From NCBI RefSeq assembly GCF_007745175.1, contig NZ_CP036271.1, forward strand, positions 4,166,314 to 4,230,313: a stretch of 64,000 nucleotides of DNA, given 5' to 3'. The notes below the pieces were generated by a model. The model ran no database searches, was not told where the DNA came from, and was given only the letters and a program-made list of their open reading frames with translations. Source of the stretch: Caulifigura coniformis. GTDB lineage: Bacteria > Planctomycetota > Planctomycetia > Planctomycetales > Planctomycetaceae. Below are positions 47,776-59,832 of this stretch, piece by piece. Position 1 is the stretch's first letter; each line of letters begins with the position of its first letter. The position numbers and the translations under genes are program-made.

Positions 47776-49010
47776 TATTCCCCACCCTCCTGTGAGGAAG
47801 GAGACGCGACCGGCCGGCGAGGCGGCGGCGACGTCCCGAGCGGATCGTGAGCCTTGGCGACCCGGACCCCGATCGGGTCGGCCGGCAGGAGCGTCGGCTT
47901 GCCGGTGGCGGCGATCAGGACCATCGGCCAGACCGTTGCTCCCAGGAAGAGGAAGCAGCTGATCGGCACCAGATACTTCAGGCAGGTGGTCATCACTTGG
48001 TCGATGCGCAGGCGCGGTAGCGTCCAGCGGACCCAGATCTGGGCCGTCACGAGGATTCCGGACTTCACCATCAGCACGAGGAAGCCGAGGACGCGGAGCG
48101 GATAGCCACCGAGCGTGCTGGCGACGGCCTGGTCAATCGGAGCGATCCCGGTCCACCAGCCTCCCATGAACAGGATGATCCCGAGCATGCTCACGAAGAA
48201 CATGCTCGCGTATTCCGCGAGGAAGAAGAACGACCAGCGCATTCCGCTGTATTCAGTGTGGAAACCACCAACCAGTTCGCTCTCCGCTTCGGCGAGGTCG
48301 AACGGCGCCCGCTTGTTGCTGGCGAGCGTGACCGTGAAGAAGACGAAGAAGGCGAGGAAAGCGAACGGATCGTGGAAGATAAACCAGTTGGTGGCCCACC
48401 CGGACTGCAGGTTGGCGATCTCATTAAGGTTCATCGAGCCGGCGATCACGACCGGTATGACGGCCGTGATTCCGAGCGGAACCTCATAGCTCACCATCTG
48501 GGCCGCTTCGCGCATCCCGCCGAACAGCGACCATTTCGAGCCGCTCGAATACCCGGCGAAAATGATTCCCAGCACCTCGAGCGAAAGGATGGCCAGCCCG
48601 AGGAAGAGACCCACTTCCAGTGCCTGCGAGGTCCAGCCGTCGCTGAACGGCATGACCAGGAAGGCGGCGAAGCTGGCGACGACGACAATATAAGGGGCGA
48701 CGCGGAAGAGCATCGCATCGGCGGCCGCCGGAACGAGATCTTCCTTGGAGACGAGCTTGATGCCATCCGCCAGCGACTGCAGCCAGCCGAAACGGCCGCC
48801 GGTGCGGGTCGGGCCGAGACGGTCCTGGATGCGACCGGAAACTTTGCGTTCCGCCCAGATGAAGGCGAACGCGGGCAGGCCGAAGAACAGGCCAATCAGC
48901 GCCGTGTGAATGATCGCAGCGACGAGAGAAGCGCCGGTGGGCCCGAGACGGGACCACTGCGACAGGTACTCTTCCAGCGTTCGAGCAGCCAACTGGGGAG
49001 CCATCGCCAC
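47775..49010 (-). CDS. nuoH: NADH-quinone oxidoreductase subunit H
   Basis: 411 residues, eight or nine membrane helices forming part of the quinone chamber. Signatures are [55 protein letters not shown] and the C-terminal [13 protein letters not shown]. The start is GTG 49010 or ATG 49004. First gene of this cluster; nuoI, the usual gene between H and J, is missing. Confidence 0.95.
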   Translation of the reverse strand: MAMAPQLAARTLEEYLSQWSRLGPTGASLVAAIIHTALIGLFFGLPAFAFIWAERKVSGRIQDRLGPTRTGGRFGWLQSLADGIKLVSKEDLVPAAADAMLFRVAPYIVVVASFAAFLVMPFSDGWTSQALEVGLFLGLAILSLEVLGIIFAGYSSGSKWSLFGGMREAAQMVSYEVPLGITAVIPVVIAGSMNLNEIANLQSGWATNWFIFHDPFAFLAFFVFFTVTLASNKRAPFDLAEAESELVGGFHTEYSGMRWSFFFLAEYASMFFVSMLGIILFMGGWWTGIAPIDQAVASTLGGYPLRVLGFLVLMVKSGILVTAQIWVRWTLPRLRIDQVMTTCLKYLVPISCFLFLGATVWPMVLIAATGKPTLLPADPIGVRVAKAHDPLGTSPPPRRPVASPSSQEGGE

Positions 49011-49071
49011 TCTCGTTGTCCATCATGGATATCTGCAACAGCGCGCCCTCAGGCACGCCCTGCAGAGAGAG

Positions 49072-49102
49072 TCGAGCACCAGAAAGTGACGAAGGTGCTC
49101 GA
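49072..49102. promoter_or_regulatory. 9-bp inverted repeat in the nuoH-hemL divergent region
   Basis: TCGAGCACC and GGTGCTCGA are perfect complements around a 13-base loop. The 281-base divergent gap also holds GGGGG/CCCCC arms near 49132-49151. It could be an operator or a 5'-UTR structure; no regulator is known. Confidence 0.35.
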
Positions 49103-49291
49103 TTGGCGGGCAGTTATGGCAGGTTGGATAGGGGGATTCAAGCGACCCCCACGAGGCATCTTGCGCGATTCCCATGCACGGGAAGTCGTAGAAGGAAGGC
49201 CGTGGACGCTTCACTTCCCTGCCCGCGTTCGCTTGCTCAATGGCGGCATTCCAATGACGATTCGTCGATCCCCCCATGTCATGGAATCCTG

Positions 49292-50578
49292 ATGTCCCGC
49301 GCTGCCAGCAAAGCTGCTTTCGAACTCGCCCAGACTCTGATTCCCGGAGGGGTCAACAGCCCTGCCCGCGCGTTCGGCGGCGTCGGCGGCCATCCATCCT
49401 ACATCCGTCGCGGTGAAGGAGCGTACCTCTACGACATCGATGGCAACCAGCTGATCGACTACGTCGGATCGTGGGGACCGCACATCGTCGGACACCGGCA
49501 TCCCGCCGTGATTGCGGCCATCCAGTCGGCCCTGGAGACCGGAACGAGCTTCGGCGCACCGACGGAAATCGAGACGGAACTGGCGCGGATGGTGGTCGAC
49601 GCGGTCCCGTCGATCGAGAAAGTCCGCATGGTGAATTCGGGCACCGAGGCGACGATGAGTGCCATTCGCGTCGCTCGCGGGTTCACAGGGCGCAGCCTGA
49701 TCGTGAAGTTCGCCGGGTGCTATCACGGCCATGTCGACAGCCTGCTGGTTCAGGCCGGCAGCGGCGCGCTGACGCATGGCCATCCGTCGAGCCCCGGCGT
49801 TCCTGAGGGATGCACGGCCGACACGATCGTCCTCGAATACAACGACATCGACCAGCTGACAGCCCTCTTCGAGACCCGCGGCAAGGAGCTGGCGGCCATC
49901 ATTCTCGAGCCAGTCGTTGGCAACATGGGACTGGTGATTCCGAAGGAGGGTTTCCTTCAGGCCTGCCGCGACCTGTGCACGAAATCGGGGACCGTCCTGA
50001 TCTTTGACGAGGTGATGACCGGATTCCGGCTGGCCTATGGAGGTGCCCAGGAGCGGTTCGGCATCACGCCCGACATGACGACCCTCGGAAAGATCATCGG
50101 CGGCGGCCTGCCAGTCGGAGCGTACGGGGGCCGGTCTGACATCATGGCGGTCGTGTCGCCGGCTGGTCCGGTCTACCAGGCGGGAACGCTCTCCGGAAAC
50201 CCGCTGGCCATGGCGAGCGGCATCGCAACTCTCCAGCAGTTGAAGGACGCGGCGCTTTACCAGCGGCTGGAGACAGTCACCAGGCGGCTCGTCGATGGTC
50301 TGGTTTCAGCGGCGAAGGAGGCCGGCATTCCCGCCGTCGGGCCCCGCTGCGGCAGCATGTTCACGCTGTTCTTCCAGGCCGGCCCGGTCAACAACCTGAC
50401 AGATGCAAAGCGGAGCGACACAACTCGCTTCTCGAAGTTCTTTCATGCCCTGCTGGAAGCTGGGGTGTATCTCCCCTGCAGCCAGTTCGAGGCGTGCTTC
50501 GTTTCGGCGGCCCATTCGGATGCGGACATCGATGCGACGATCGCGGCGGCGAAGTCGGCCTTCGGAAAACTGGCCTGA
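49292..50578 (+). CDS. hemL: Glutamate-1-semialdehyde 2,1-aminomutase
   Basis: 428 residues, PLP enzyme converting glutamate-1-semialdehyde to 5-aminolevulinate in the C5 heme pathway. [53 protein letters not shown] and [18 protein letters not shown] (PLP Lys) are in order. ATG 49292 gives the standard length; the upstream open frame reads non-conserved sequence. Confidence 0.96.
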   Translation: MSRAASKAAFELAQTLIPGGVNSPARAFGGVGGHPSYIRRGEGAYLYDIDGNQLIDYVGSWGPHIVGHRHPAVIAAIQSALETGTSFGAPTEIETELARMVVDAVPSIEKVRMVNSGTEATMSAIRVARGFTGRSLIVKFAGCYHGHVDSLLVQAGSGALTHGHPSSPGVPEGCTADTIVLEYNDIDQLTALFETRGKELAAIILEPVVGNMGLVIPKEGFLQACRDLCTKSGTVLIFDEVMTGFRLAYGGAQERFGITPDMTTLGKIIGGGLPVGAYGGRSDIMAVVSPAGPVYQAGTLSGNPLAMASGIATLQQLKDAALYQRLETVTRRLVDGLVSAAKEAGIPAVGPRCGSMFTLFFQAGPVNNLTDAKRSDTTRFSKFFHALLEAGVYLPCSQFEACFVSAAHSDADIDATIAAAKSAFGKLA

Positions 50579-50604
50579 TCGGAAATCGCTCGTGGAGAGT
50601 CGAC

Positions 50605-50633
50605 TTGAAGGGGGGGGCGGTGCCTCCTACACT
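50605..50633 (+). promoter_or_regulatory. Sigma-70-type promoter for sufE/sufS
   Basis: TTGAAG and TACACT are separated by exactly 17 bases, 62 bases before the sufE ATG. Each box matches four of six consensus positions. Confidence 0.45.
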
Positions 50634-50694
50634 TTTCGCATTGCCGGCTGCGAAAAATCACCCGGCGCAACCTGTTGAAACGGTCGAATTTGCG

Positions 50695-51135
50695 ATGCCC
50701 GCGTTGGACATGACTCTCGAAGAGCTGCTGGAAGAATTCGAGCATCTGCCCGACTGGGGCGATCGCTGCGACTTCCTCATCGATCTTGGCATGGAACTGC
50801 CGAAACTCGATGCAGCCGAAAAGGTTGAGGCGAACCGCGTCCTCGGCTGCCAGAGCAGCGTCTGGATGGTTGCCGATGTGCAGGACGATGGCCCGGAGCC
50901 TCGTCTGGCGATTCGCGCCCAGAGCGATTCGATGTTCGTGAGCGGGCTGATCGCGATCGTACTCCTCCTGTTTGATGGAAAAACGCCGGGAGAAATCCTG
51001 GAAGCTGATCCTGACGCACTCTTCGAGCGTCTCGATCTGAAACGACACCTCAGCTCTCAGCGCCGCAACGGCATGAACGGCATGGTGCAGCGCATCCGGG
51101 CATTGGCCGCGCAGGCGGCCCGTGCGACGACTTGA
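50695..51135 (+). CDS. sufE: Cysteine desulfuration protein SufE
   Basis: 146 residues. EEFEHLPDWGDRCDFLIDLG, then EANRVLGCQSSVWMVADVQ with the sulfur-acceptor Cys, and DGKTPGEILEADPD fit SufE. It takes persulfide from SufS and passes it to the Suf scaffold. The start could be 50695 or ATG 50710. Followed by sufS with a stop-start overlap. Confidence 0.94.
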   Translation: MPALDMTLEELLEEFEHLPDWGDRCDFLIDLGMELPKLDAAEKVEANRVLGCQSSVWMVADVQDDGPEPRLAIRAQSDSMFVSGLIAIVLLLFDGKTPGEILEADPDALFERLDLKRHLSSQRRNGMNGMVQRIRALAAQAARATT

Positions 51136-52466
51136 AAGACGACACGCCCTCGGGCGACGATTCGATGACTGCCTCGACCCGCGACCCACGAAGTGAAACG
51201 CCCCCGCCCGGAGGTGGCCTTCGGCGACTGGACGCGGAAGCTGTCCGGCGCGACTTCCCAATCTTCGCCGCCCGTTCGGAAGACGGCCGGCCGCTGACGT
51301 TCCTTGATACCGGCGCCTCGGCACAGAAGCCGAAGGTCGTCATCGATCGCGAAGCCGACGTTTACTCGCGTTCGTACGCCAACGCCTACCGTGGCGTGTA
51401 CCAGCTCGGGGCCGAGGTCGATGACGCCATCGAAAAGACGCGTGAGTCGGTCCGCTCCCTGCTGAACGCTGGTTCCGCGGACGAGATCCTCTTCACCGCC
51501 GGAACGACGGCATCGATCAACCTCGTCGCACAAGGCTGGGGACGGAAGTTCCTGAGGCCGGGTGATGAGATCTTGCTGAGCGTGCTCGAGCACCACGCCA
51601 ATATTGTCCCCTGGCAAATGGCGGCCCAGGCGACCGGCGCGAGCATCAAGTGGATTCCGTTGACGCCAGATGGCCGTCTGGACCTGTCGAACCTCGACCA
51701 GTTGCTGACGACACGGACGAAGATCGTCGCGGTCACGGGAATGTCGAACGTGCTCGGGACGATTCCGCCAGTGGCGGAGCTGGCCCATGCCGCCCATGCA
51801 GTGGGCGCCTTGATCCTCGTCGACGGCGCGCAGAGCGTGCCGCATGCCGCGGTCGACGTTCGCGTCGACGGAATCGATTTTCTCGTCTTCTCGGGGCACA
51901 AGCTCTACGGGCCGACCGGTGTCGGTGTGCTGTATGCGAAAGCCGAGCTGCTCGACGCGATGGACCCGGTCTTCGGCGGCGGGCACATGATCGCCACCGT
52001 CGGCACGACGGGATCAACGTGGGCCAAGGCGCCAGCGAAGTTTGAAGCCGGCACACTTCCGATTGCGCAGATCATCGCACTCGATCCGGCGATCCAGTAC
52101 GTGAAGGAGCTGGGCTGGGACGCGATTCACCAGCATGAACGCGAACTGCTCACCGCGACTCACGACCGGCTGGCGGCGATCGACGGCCTGAAGATCCTCG
52201 GGCCCGCCCCCGAGCACAAAGGGGCCATCGTCAGCTTTGTGATGGACGGCATATCGGCCCAGGACATCGCCGTCCTGCTCGACCTGCGGGGCATCTGCGT
52301 CCGGCACGGTCACCACTGCACGATGCCGCTGCACGACTGGCTGCAGGTTCCCGCCAGCGTCCGCGCGAGCTTCGGCGTCTACAACACGCTGGGTGACGTC
52401 GAGCGACTGTGCAAAGGGCTCGACGCTGTTCGCAAACGCCTGAGCCGCTCCCGCGGCGTCGTGTGA
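51132..52466 (+). CDS. sufS: Cysteine desulfurase SufS
   Basis: 444 residues (fewer if ATG 51165 is used instead of TTG 51132). PLP-dependent type II cysteine desulfurase: YRGVYQLGAEVDDAIEKTRE, VLEHHANIVPWQ, FLVFSGHKLYGPTGVGVLY (PLP Lys) and the active-site Cys in VRHGHHCTMPLHDW. The TTG overlaps the sufE TGA, so the pair is coupled. No sufBCD genes are in the window. Confidence 0.95.
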   Translation: MKDDTPSGDDSMTASTRDPRSETPPPGGGLRRLDAEAVRRDFPIFAARSEDGRPLTFLDTGASAQKPKVVIDREADVYSRSYANAYRGVYQLGAEVDDAIEKTRESVRSLLNAGSADEILFTAGTTASINLVAQGWGRKFLRPGDEILLSVLEHHANIVPWQMAAQATGASIKWIPLTPDGRLDLSNLDQLLTTRTKIVAVTGMSNVLGTIPPVAELAHAAHAVGALILVDGAQSVPHAAVDVRVDGIDFLVFSGHKLYGPTGVGVLYAKAELLDAMDPVFGGGHMIATVGTTGSTWAKAPAKFEAGTLPIAQIIALDPAIQYVKELGWDAIHQHERELLTATHDRLAAIDGLKILGPAPEHKGAIVSFVMDGISAQDIAVLLDLRGICVRHGHHCTMPLHDWLQVPASVRASFGVYNTLGDVERLCKGLDAVRKRLSRSRGVV

Positions 52467-52478
52467 CGACCGCACCTG

Positions 52479-53417
52479 CTACTCCACGAATGCCCTGCCC
52501 TCGTCGCCTGGTCGTCTGAAGGCCGCGGGAACCACCGTCGAGCCCGCCGGGTCAAGGGCCGCCACCTTGTCGATCAGTCGGGTCTTGCCGGTGTTCAGAG
52601 TCGACGCGACCGCCTGGGACAGGCGTTTGGGCGACGGATCGGTTTTGCACGAGTGGATGTAGTCCACTAGCAGCGATGCGTCGCCGTTGTCCGACTGGAG
52701 CATCGTGTAGACCCAGGCCCAGGCCTCGTGGTAGTCCATGGCCTGCATTTCGGCAACGCCCGTGAGCTGCTCGAGCCTTTGCAGATCGGGCTCCCAGCCT
52801 CCCTGGATGGCAGCCGTCAGTCGCGAGACGTGCTCGTCGTTGACGTGATGGACATCGCGCGGGGGCTCGAAGTATTCGGCGAGGCCTTCATCGAGCCACA
52901 GCGGGAGGTTCTTCAGCGAGGAATGCAGCACGCCATGCGTATATTCGTGGCGGAGGTCGTTCGCCAGATTGTCGCCGTGATAGGCGTAGACGGCGAGTTC
53001 GGAAGTCGTGCCGACAAAGAACGCCCGCCGCGACGGCAGGTTCGGATACTTCTGACGCATGTAGTCCGCGTACCGCTGCTGGTCGCGGAACAGGTAAACG
53101 ATCACCGGCCGCTTCGATTCCTGCAGGTTGAGCGTCGACATGATGTCGTGCCGCAGCTCGGCTAGCTCGGTGAGAATCGGAGACTTCTGATCGATCGGCG
53201 AATCGGAGTGGATGACGATCCGTTCGGCGCGGACCGAATGCTTGGCCGGCAGTTCGGCGAGACTTTGTCCGCGATGGGTGGCGCACCCGGAGAGGAGACC
53301 CGTCGCGATGAGGAGCCCCGCGGCCGCAAGGCGACCTTTACGTAAGACTCCCACCGCGGACTGTGCTGAGACGAAGATGCCGGGCCTCCGGGGCTTCCTC
53401 AACAGGTATGCGTCCAT
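52479..53417 (-). CDS. DUF1570 putative lipoprotein peptidase
   Basis: 312 residues. The N-terminal helix ends at the lipobox LLSGC. DUF1570-type metalloprotease features include DLRHEYTHGVLH (HExxH-like zinc site) and LPLWLDEGLAEYFE with the third ligand Glu. The role is probably periplasmic peptidase, but activity is unproven. It is separated from the E2 gene by 53 bases on the same strand and converges with sufS. Confidence 0.8.
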   Translation of the reverse strand: MDAYLLRKPRRPGIFVSAQSAVGVLRKGRLAAAGLLIATGLLSGCATHRGQSLAELPAKHSVRAERIVIHSDSPIDQKSPILTELAELRHDIMSTLNLQESKRPVIVYLFRDQQRYADYMRQKYPNLPSRRAFFVGTTSELAVYAYHGDNLANDLRHEYTHGVLHSSLKNLPLWLDEGLAEYFEPPRDVHHVNDEHVSRLTAAIQGGWEPDLQRLEQLTGVAEMQAMDYHEAWAWVYTMLQSDNGDASLLVDYIHSCKTDPSPKRLSQAVASTLNTGKTRLIDKVAALDPAGSTVVPAAFRRPGDEGRAFVE

Positions 53418-53470
53418 GCATCACCTCGCCAGGGCACGACGACCGCGGGGCCGCCGGCTTGGATACAGGC

Positions 53471-55168
<1,698 letters not shown>

Positions 55169-55326
55169 GGACGTCGTGGACAGCGCTTCCGCTCAGAGTT
55201 GTCTGTGAAAAGGGGGATGATACTGCGGGACCGGGCGACACAGAAGCCGAAAGGGGCTGTCGGGGACAGGGATCATCCCATCGGCAGACAGGAAGCCGCT
55301 CCTGCAGCAGACGAATGTGCGCAGGC

Positions 55327-55908
55327 TTAGCCCGTGAGCTTGCCGGCGATGGTGACCACGGACTGGGCCAGCGATGTCACGCGCCCCGCCAGGGCGGCGT
55401 CCTTGAGAGTCCCATCTGGCTGGAAGGCCTCGTGCGCCTTCGGAACCTGCACCTGGTCAGCCAGCACGAGAACGCCGATGTTTCCAAGGATCGATCGCAC
55501 CTGGACGAGGCCCCGCATGCCGCCGAAGGGGGATGGAGAAGCGCTCATCAGGCCAACCACCTTGCCGCGATAGGCGACGAGGGGTTGCTCATCCCCTTCC
55601 TTGCGGGAGACCCAGTCGATCACGTTCTTCAGCAACGGCGTTATCCCGCTGTTGTACTCCGGGCAGGCGAGAAGCAGGCCGTCCTGTTCCGCGAACAGTT
55701 TCTTCAGGGCCTGGGCGGGCTTGGGAACGCCCTGCTCCGCCTGCAGGTCTTCGTTCATCAGGGGGAGCGGATAGTCGGCGAGGTCGAGGTGGGTGACGTC
55801 GCCGCCCGCGGCACGGGCCGCATGGGCCGCCAGACTCGCCAGCCGGCGATTGAACGACGCTTTCCTCACGCTTCCCGCGAGCACCAGAATCTTCGGACCT
55901 GCAGCCAT
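55327..55908 (-). CDS. NADPH-dependent FMN reductase family protein
   Basis: 193 residues, flavodoxin-like. ILVLAGSVRKASFNRRLASL is the FMN phosphate loop, then LACPEYNSGITPLLKNVIDW and AYRGKVVGLMSASPSPFGGM. It is a quinone or FMN reductase-type enzyme; the substrate is unknown. Upstream of the E2 gene with a 158-base gap. Confidence 0.88.
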   Translation of the reverse strand: MAAGPKILVLAGSVRKASFNRRLASLAAHAARAAGGDVTHLDLADYPLPLMNEDLQAEQGVPKPAQALKKLFAEQDGLLLACPEYNSGITPLLKNVIDWVSRKEGDEQPLVAYRGKVVGLMSASPSPFGGMRGLVQVRSILGNIGVLVLADQVQVPKAHEAFQPDGTLKDAALAGRVTSLAQSVVTIAGKLTG

Positions 55909-55983
55909 CGAATCATCTCTCCTGATTGTGGATCGGGGAGGATTATACGGGCTGTTGAACGAAAGTGCGGAGATCGGTCGAAA

Positions 55984-57834
55984 TCACCGCATTTCAGGAA
56001 TCTCGGAGGCCGCCTGTTCGATGGTCCGGGCGCCGGAGGTTTCTGTGCGATCAAAGGAGATCAGCAGCACGTCCCCTGTTCTCGGAAAACGCGGCCGGCG
56101 GTCGATCACGCGGATCGTCTTGTCCGACTCGGCTTCCAGTTGCTTGAGGCCGACGTCGGTCGTGACGAGAAATCGCGGCCCTTCGCCTGAGAGATAACCG
56201 GCAGCGTCGTCAGCCGACTTGAGACGTTCGACATGCTGGCCGGCGTAGAAAATCAGGCTGGGGGGTGAATGCCGGAACGACCCGACCTGCACCGCGCCGC
56301 CGGATGAGTCGCCGGCGCGATGGAAGGCGCTCGCCAGCGGGGCGCTGGTCTGGTGCGGGTTCAATGCGATCGCAGCAACGATCAGGACCGAGGCGGTGAA
56401 CAGCGTCGATGCTGCCATCGACGTCCAGAGGGCAGCGACGCGTCGCTCGCGCGTCGCGAGCACAATGGCGATCACGCCTCCCGCGAGGGGGACGAATCCC
56501 AGCCAGAACAGGCGACCAAGATCCGGGGCGAGCGCGGCGTTCACACCGAGCTTCGACAGCAGCGGTTCGCCTCCAATTTCGAGACGCGGCGCCCCCAGGA
56601 GAGAAGCGATCAGCAACACGCCCACCGTCGCGAGAGTTCCGAACGCAAGTTTCGGCCAGCGGGCGCTGAGCAAATCTTTCCGGGCCGACCACGCTGCGAG
56701 CCACGAGCCTGTCAGCAGCGCCAGGGCCGGATAAGCGGGAAGAACGTAGTTCGGGAGCTTGGTGCTGGCGATCGAGAAGAAGCCGATCATCCAGCCGGCC
56801 CAGCACAGGACGAACAGGTGTCTTGAACGGTCGCGTGGGGCGAAGGCCGAGTGCAGCGCCGTCGGCATCGCGAAGATCGACCACGGGAAGAAGCCAATGG
56901 CGATGACGGGAATGTAGTAGATGATCGGTCCACGGTGATTCTCCATCGGCTTCAGGAATCGGCCGAAGTTGTGGACGCCGAAGAATTCGTTCAGGAACGC
57001 TCCGTCGGTCTTGATGGCCACGGCAACGAACCACGGGCCCGCGATCAGGAGCACCGCGGCGATGGCCGTGAGCGGCCGCATGCGCCAGAAGGTGGCGGGG
57101 AATGCGAGGATCATCGTCCGCAGGCGCGCGATTCCGCGTTTCAGGAGGCCGTCGCCGATCTGGCTCGGGCTGGGAGTCTGGCAGAGAACGAACAGTCCGA
57201 TCGTCGCGCCGGGAAGGAGGATGCCGATCGGGCCTTTGACGAGCACAGCGAAGGCCATCAGGGCGTAGATGCCGGCCATCGTCGTCCAACCGGACGGGAC
57301 CCAGCGGTCGAGCGTCGCGGCAAGCGAAGGCGCGACGGGGACTTCGACGGCTTCCGTATCCTCTCTCGGGGCGAACACGGCCCGGGCGTAAACCAGGAGT
57401 GACAGGGCGATAAAGAAGCCGAGGTAGGCGTCGGCGGTCGAAGCGCGGGAGACGATGCTCCACATCAGGCAGGTCGAAAGCGCCAGTGCAGCCCACAGGC
57501 CGGCCCGGGCGTCGAACAGCCGCCGTCCGAGGTGATAGGTGACGATCGCCGTCGCGATGCCGAACACCGCGGAGAAGAACCGCGCGCCGAGCTCGTTGAC
57601 TCCGAACATCAGGAAACCGAGCCGCATCATCCAGTACATGAACGGCGGTTTGTGGGCGAACAGTTCCTCGTTGAAGGTAGGAACGATCCAGTCGTCGTGC
57701 CGGTGCATTTCTGCGGCTGCGGTCGCGAAGAACGCTTCGTCTTCATCCCACAGACGCGTCGCGCCGAGTGCGGTGAAATAGCTGCACGCTGCGACCGCAA
57801 TGATGAGGGCCTGATGTCCGAGGTGTCGCTTCAT
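55984..57834 (-). CDS. ArnT-like/PMT-type glycosyltransferase family 39 protein
   Basis: 616 residues, about 12 membrane helices. ATRLWDEDEAFFATAAAEM has the catalytic acidic pair of GT-C enzymes, followed by FNEELFAHKPPFMYWMMRLG. The C-terminal ~120 residues form a soluble domain. ArnT adds aminoarabinose to lipid A; the precise sugar here is unknown. It overlaps the upstream PAP2 gene by ATGA, so the two are coupled. Confidence 0.85.
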   Translation of the reverse strand: MKRHLGHQALIIAVAACSYFTALGATRLWDEDEAFFATAAAEMHRHDDWIVPTFNEELFAHKPPFMYWMMRLGFLMFGVNELGARFFSAVFGIATAIVTYHLGRRLFDARAGLWAALALSTCLMWSIVSRASTADAYLGFFIALSLLVYARAVFAPREDTEAVEVPVAPSLAATLDRWVPSGWTTMAGIYALMAFAVLVKGPIGILLPGATIGLFVLCQTPSPSQIGDGLLKRGIARLRTMILAFPATFWRMRPLTAIAAVLLIAGPWFVAVAIKTDGAFLNEFFGVHNFGRFLKPMENHRGPIIYYIPVIAIGFFPWSIFAMPTALHSAFAPRDRSRHLFVLCWAGWMIGFFSIASTKLPNYVLPAYPALALLTGSWLAAWSARKDLLSARWPKLAFGTLATVGVLLIASLLGAPRLEIGGEPLLSKLGVNAALAPDLGRLFWLGFVPLAGGVIAIVLATRERRVAALWTSMAASTLFTASVLIVAAIALNPHQTSAPLASAFHRAGDSSGGAVQVGSFRHSPPSLIFYAGQHVERLKSADDAAGYLSGEGPRFLVTTDVGLKQLEAESDKTIRVIDRRPRFPRTGDVLLISFDRTETSGARTIEQAASEIPEMR

Positions 57835-58559
57835 GGGGATGTGGCCTCGAACGCATCGAGGCGGCTGGTGAGTGAGTTCTGCGACGTGAACACGTGGCCG
57901 ACGATCCAGCCGACGAACGCGCCGGCAAGAACGTCGCTGGCAAAGTGAGAGCTGGTGGCAATCCGCTGCAGACCCACGATCCCGGCGAACAGCAGGAAGA
58001 CCGTTCGGCCGCGGGGGTAAAGGTGCGACAGCGCAATCGCAAAGCCGACGGCGGTCGCCGTGTGGGCGCTGGGGAAGCTCTGAATCCGGGAACCGCCAGA
58101 AAGCCCGGGGGCGAAACCGAGAAATCCGTGGCCGGCGGTGAGTGAGCTGAAATCGAAATACTTGGGCCGCGTGCGGGCGATGCAGAGTTTAACGACGTTC
58201 GCCGTCAGCCCGGCCGACCAGGCGGCTGCTGCAAGCCGCACGATGCCGCGGCGGTGCGCGGGATCGAGCGCCGCGATCAGCAGGAAGGCGAGGATGTGTC
58301 CGTAGAAGGTGCCAAAGTGCTCGCCCGCCTCGAGGAATTTGTCGATGCCATCCGGAAGCGATCCCCCTTTCATGACTGACGCGAGGGGGACGTCGACGAA
58401 GACGATCGCCAGGAGCATCAATGCGACCAGCAATGCGGGAACCACGCCGCCGACTTCGGCCAGCTGCGAAATCGGCGACCCCGACTGCGCCGTGATGCGC
58501 GGTTGGGGAGCTGCTGCGGCGATCGGCGTCGAGTCCATGACGTCACACCCGAGGTCCAT
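57831..58559 (-). CDS. PAP2-family membrane phosphatase
   Basis: 242 residues, about five or six membrane helices. The PAP2 triad is visible: KLCIARTRPKYFDFSS, SFPSAHTATAVGFA and TSSHFASDVLAGAFVG. It is probably an undecaprenyl-pyrophosphate or lipid phosphatase, fitting its coupling to the ArnT-like gene. The start may be 58559 or ATG 58538. Confidence 0.88.
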   Translation of the reverse strand: MDLGCDVMDSTPIAAAAPQPRITAQSGSPISQLAEVGGVVPALLVALMLLAIVFVDVPLASVMKGGSLPDGIDKFLEAGEHFGTFYGHILAFLLIAALDPAHRRGIVRLAAAAWSAGLTANVVKLCIARTRPKYFDFSSLTAGHGFLGFAPGLSGGSRIQSFPSAHTATAVGFAIALSHLYPRGRTVFLLFAGIVGLQRIATSSHFASDVLAGAFVGWIVGHVFTSQNSLTSRLDAFEATSP

Positions 58560-58627
58560 CCAGGAGGGTTAAGGTCCGGAAGGTAAGGGAGAAGCCGCAG
58601 GCGAGGCTAGATGGGAACGGCAGCAGA

Positions 58628-59803
58628 TCAGTGGCGGCGGACGCGACGCAGAATCACGATCGAGGCGACGAGCAGCCCGAGGTTGCCCAGCCACATCCCC
58701 CAGGCGGGGTTGATATTCCCCTTCTTCGATTGAGTCATGATCCCGAGGATCAGCGGGTAATAGATCGCCACGATCGGGACGAAGCAGTACAGGAAGCTTG
58801 TGAGGAACTGGCTCTTGGCCTTGTAGATGGCGAACGGACCGCCAAACAGGACGAAGAACAGGCAGCTGCACGACATGGCGTATCGGCTGTGAACTTCGGT
58901 TTTCAGGCGGTGGTAGGTCGAAGAGTGCCGCCCGGGCGCCTTCGCTCGCCACTTTTGAAGCGATGAAAGCTTGTGGAAGTCCCCCCAGGAGGTCGCCAGG
59001 AGGGCGTCCACGGTCTGCCGCTCCCGGGCCCGCTCCTCATCGGCGATCGCGGTAACGACCTGTTCATCGATCACCTCGATCGGCAGGTTGCGGGGCTTGG
59101 GCTTCCCGATCTCGTTCGCGAGCGAGAATGGAAACGATTCGTCGGTGACGTTGATCCGCTGATGGTCCCCCAGATTGATCGAGCCGTACTTGATGTGGAT
59201 CTCGGCAAGCTGCCGTTTGACGTCGAGGGAGATCGTCGCCTCGTCGGCATAGATCTTCTGAACCCGGCCATCCTTTCGCTTGTAGCAGATCACCGGAGAG
59301 ATCAGCGTTTTCCCACGGATGTCGAGAATGGTGATCTCGAGCCCCCGCTGCCGGTCGACGAAGGAACGGTCGGTGCGCAACCGCTCGAAGAATACGTCTT
59401 CCACCATCTGGACGATGCGGAGTTCCATCTGGTCGAGTGCCCAGGGAATGACCCGGTCGGTCAGGGCGAAGCAGACGGCGCTGAGGGCCGCCCCGAGGAG
59501 GATCGACGGCCAGAGAACCGTCATCACGCTGACCCCCGCCGCCTTGGCGGCGGTCACCTCCTGGTCGCCCGCCATCCGGCCGTAGACGAGGCAAACCGTC
59601 AGCAGCAGGGCTGCCGGAATCGTGAACGGCATCATGCTCGGCACGATGAACGGCAGCACCTCCCAGACCTGCGGCGCGGCAAGTCCGCGCTCGGTCGCTG
59701 TCTGGAAGACGCCGACGACGTTGACCAGCAGCGTCAGACACAGCAGCACGAACAGGAATGTTCGCGTCAGCTCGCTGAGGATATAGCGCTGGAGGAGCGG
59801 CAC
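58628..59803 (-). CDS. LptF/LptG-family permease
   Basis: 391 residues. The N-terminus PLLQRYILSELTRTFLFVLL and the YGRMAGDQEVTAAKAAGVSV loop are typical of LptF/G, followed by a soluble beta-jellyroll domain (about 130-270) and three C-terminal helices. It is the membrane part of the LPS-export ABC transporter; whether F or G cannot be decided. Divergent from the TadE-like gene. Confidence 0.88.
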   Translation of the reverse strand: MPLLQRYILSELTRTFLFVLLCLTLLVNVVGVFQTATERGLAAPQVWEVLPFIVPSMMPFTIPAALLLTVCLVYGRMAGDQEVTAAKAAGVSVMTVLWPSILLGAALSAVCFALTDRVIPWALDQMELRIVQMVEDVFFERLRTDRSFVDRQRGLEITILDIRGKTLISPVICYKRKDGRVQKIYADEATISLDVKRQLAEIHIKYGSINLGDHQRINVTDESFPFSLANEIGKPKPRNLPIEVIDEQVVTAIADEERARERQTVDALLATSWGDFHKLSSLQKWRAKAPGRHSSTYHRLKTEVHSRYAMSCSCLFFVLFGGPFAIYKAKSQFLTSFLYCFVPIVAIYYPLILGIMTQSKKGNINPAWGMWLGNLGLLVASIVILRRVRRH

Positions 59804-59832
59804 GGGTTGGCCGAAAGACTGCGGGACCGAGA

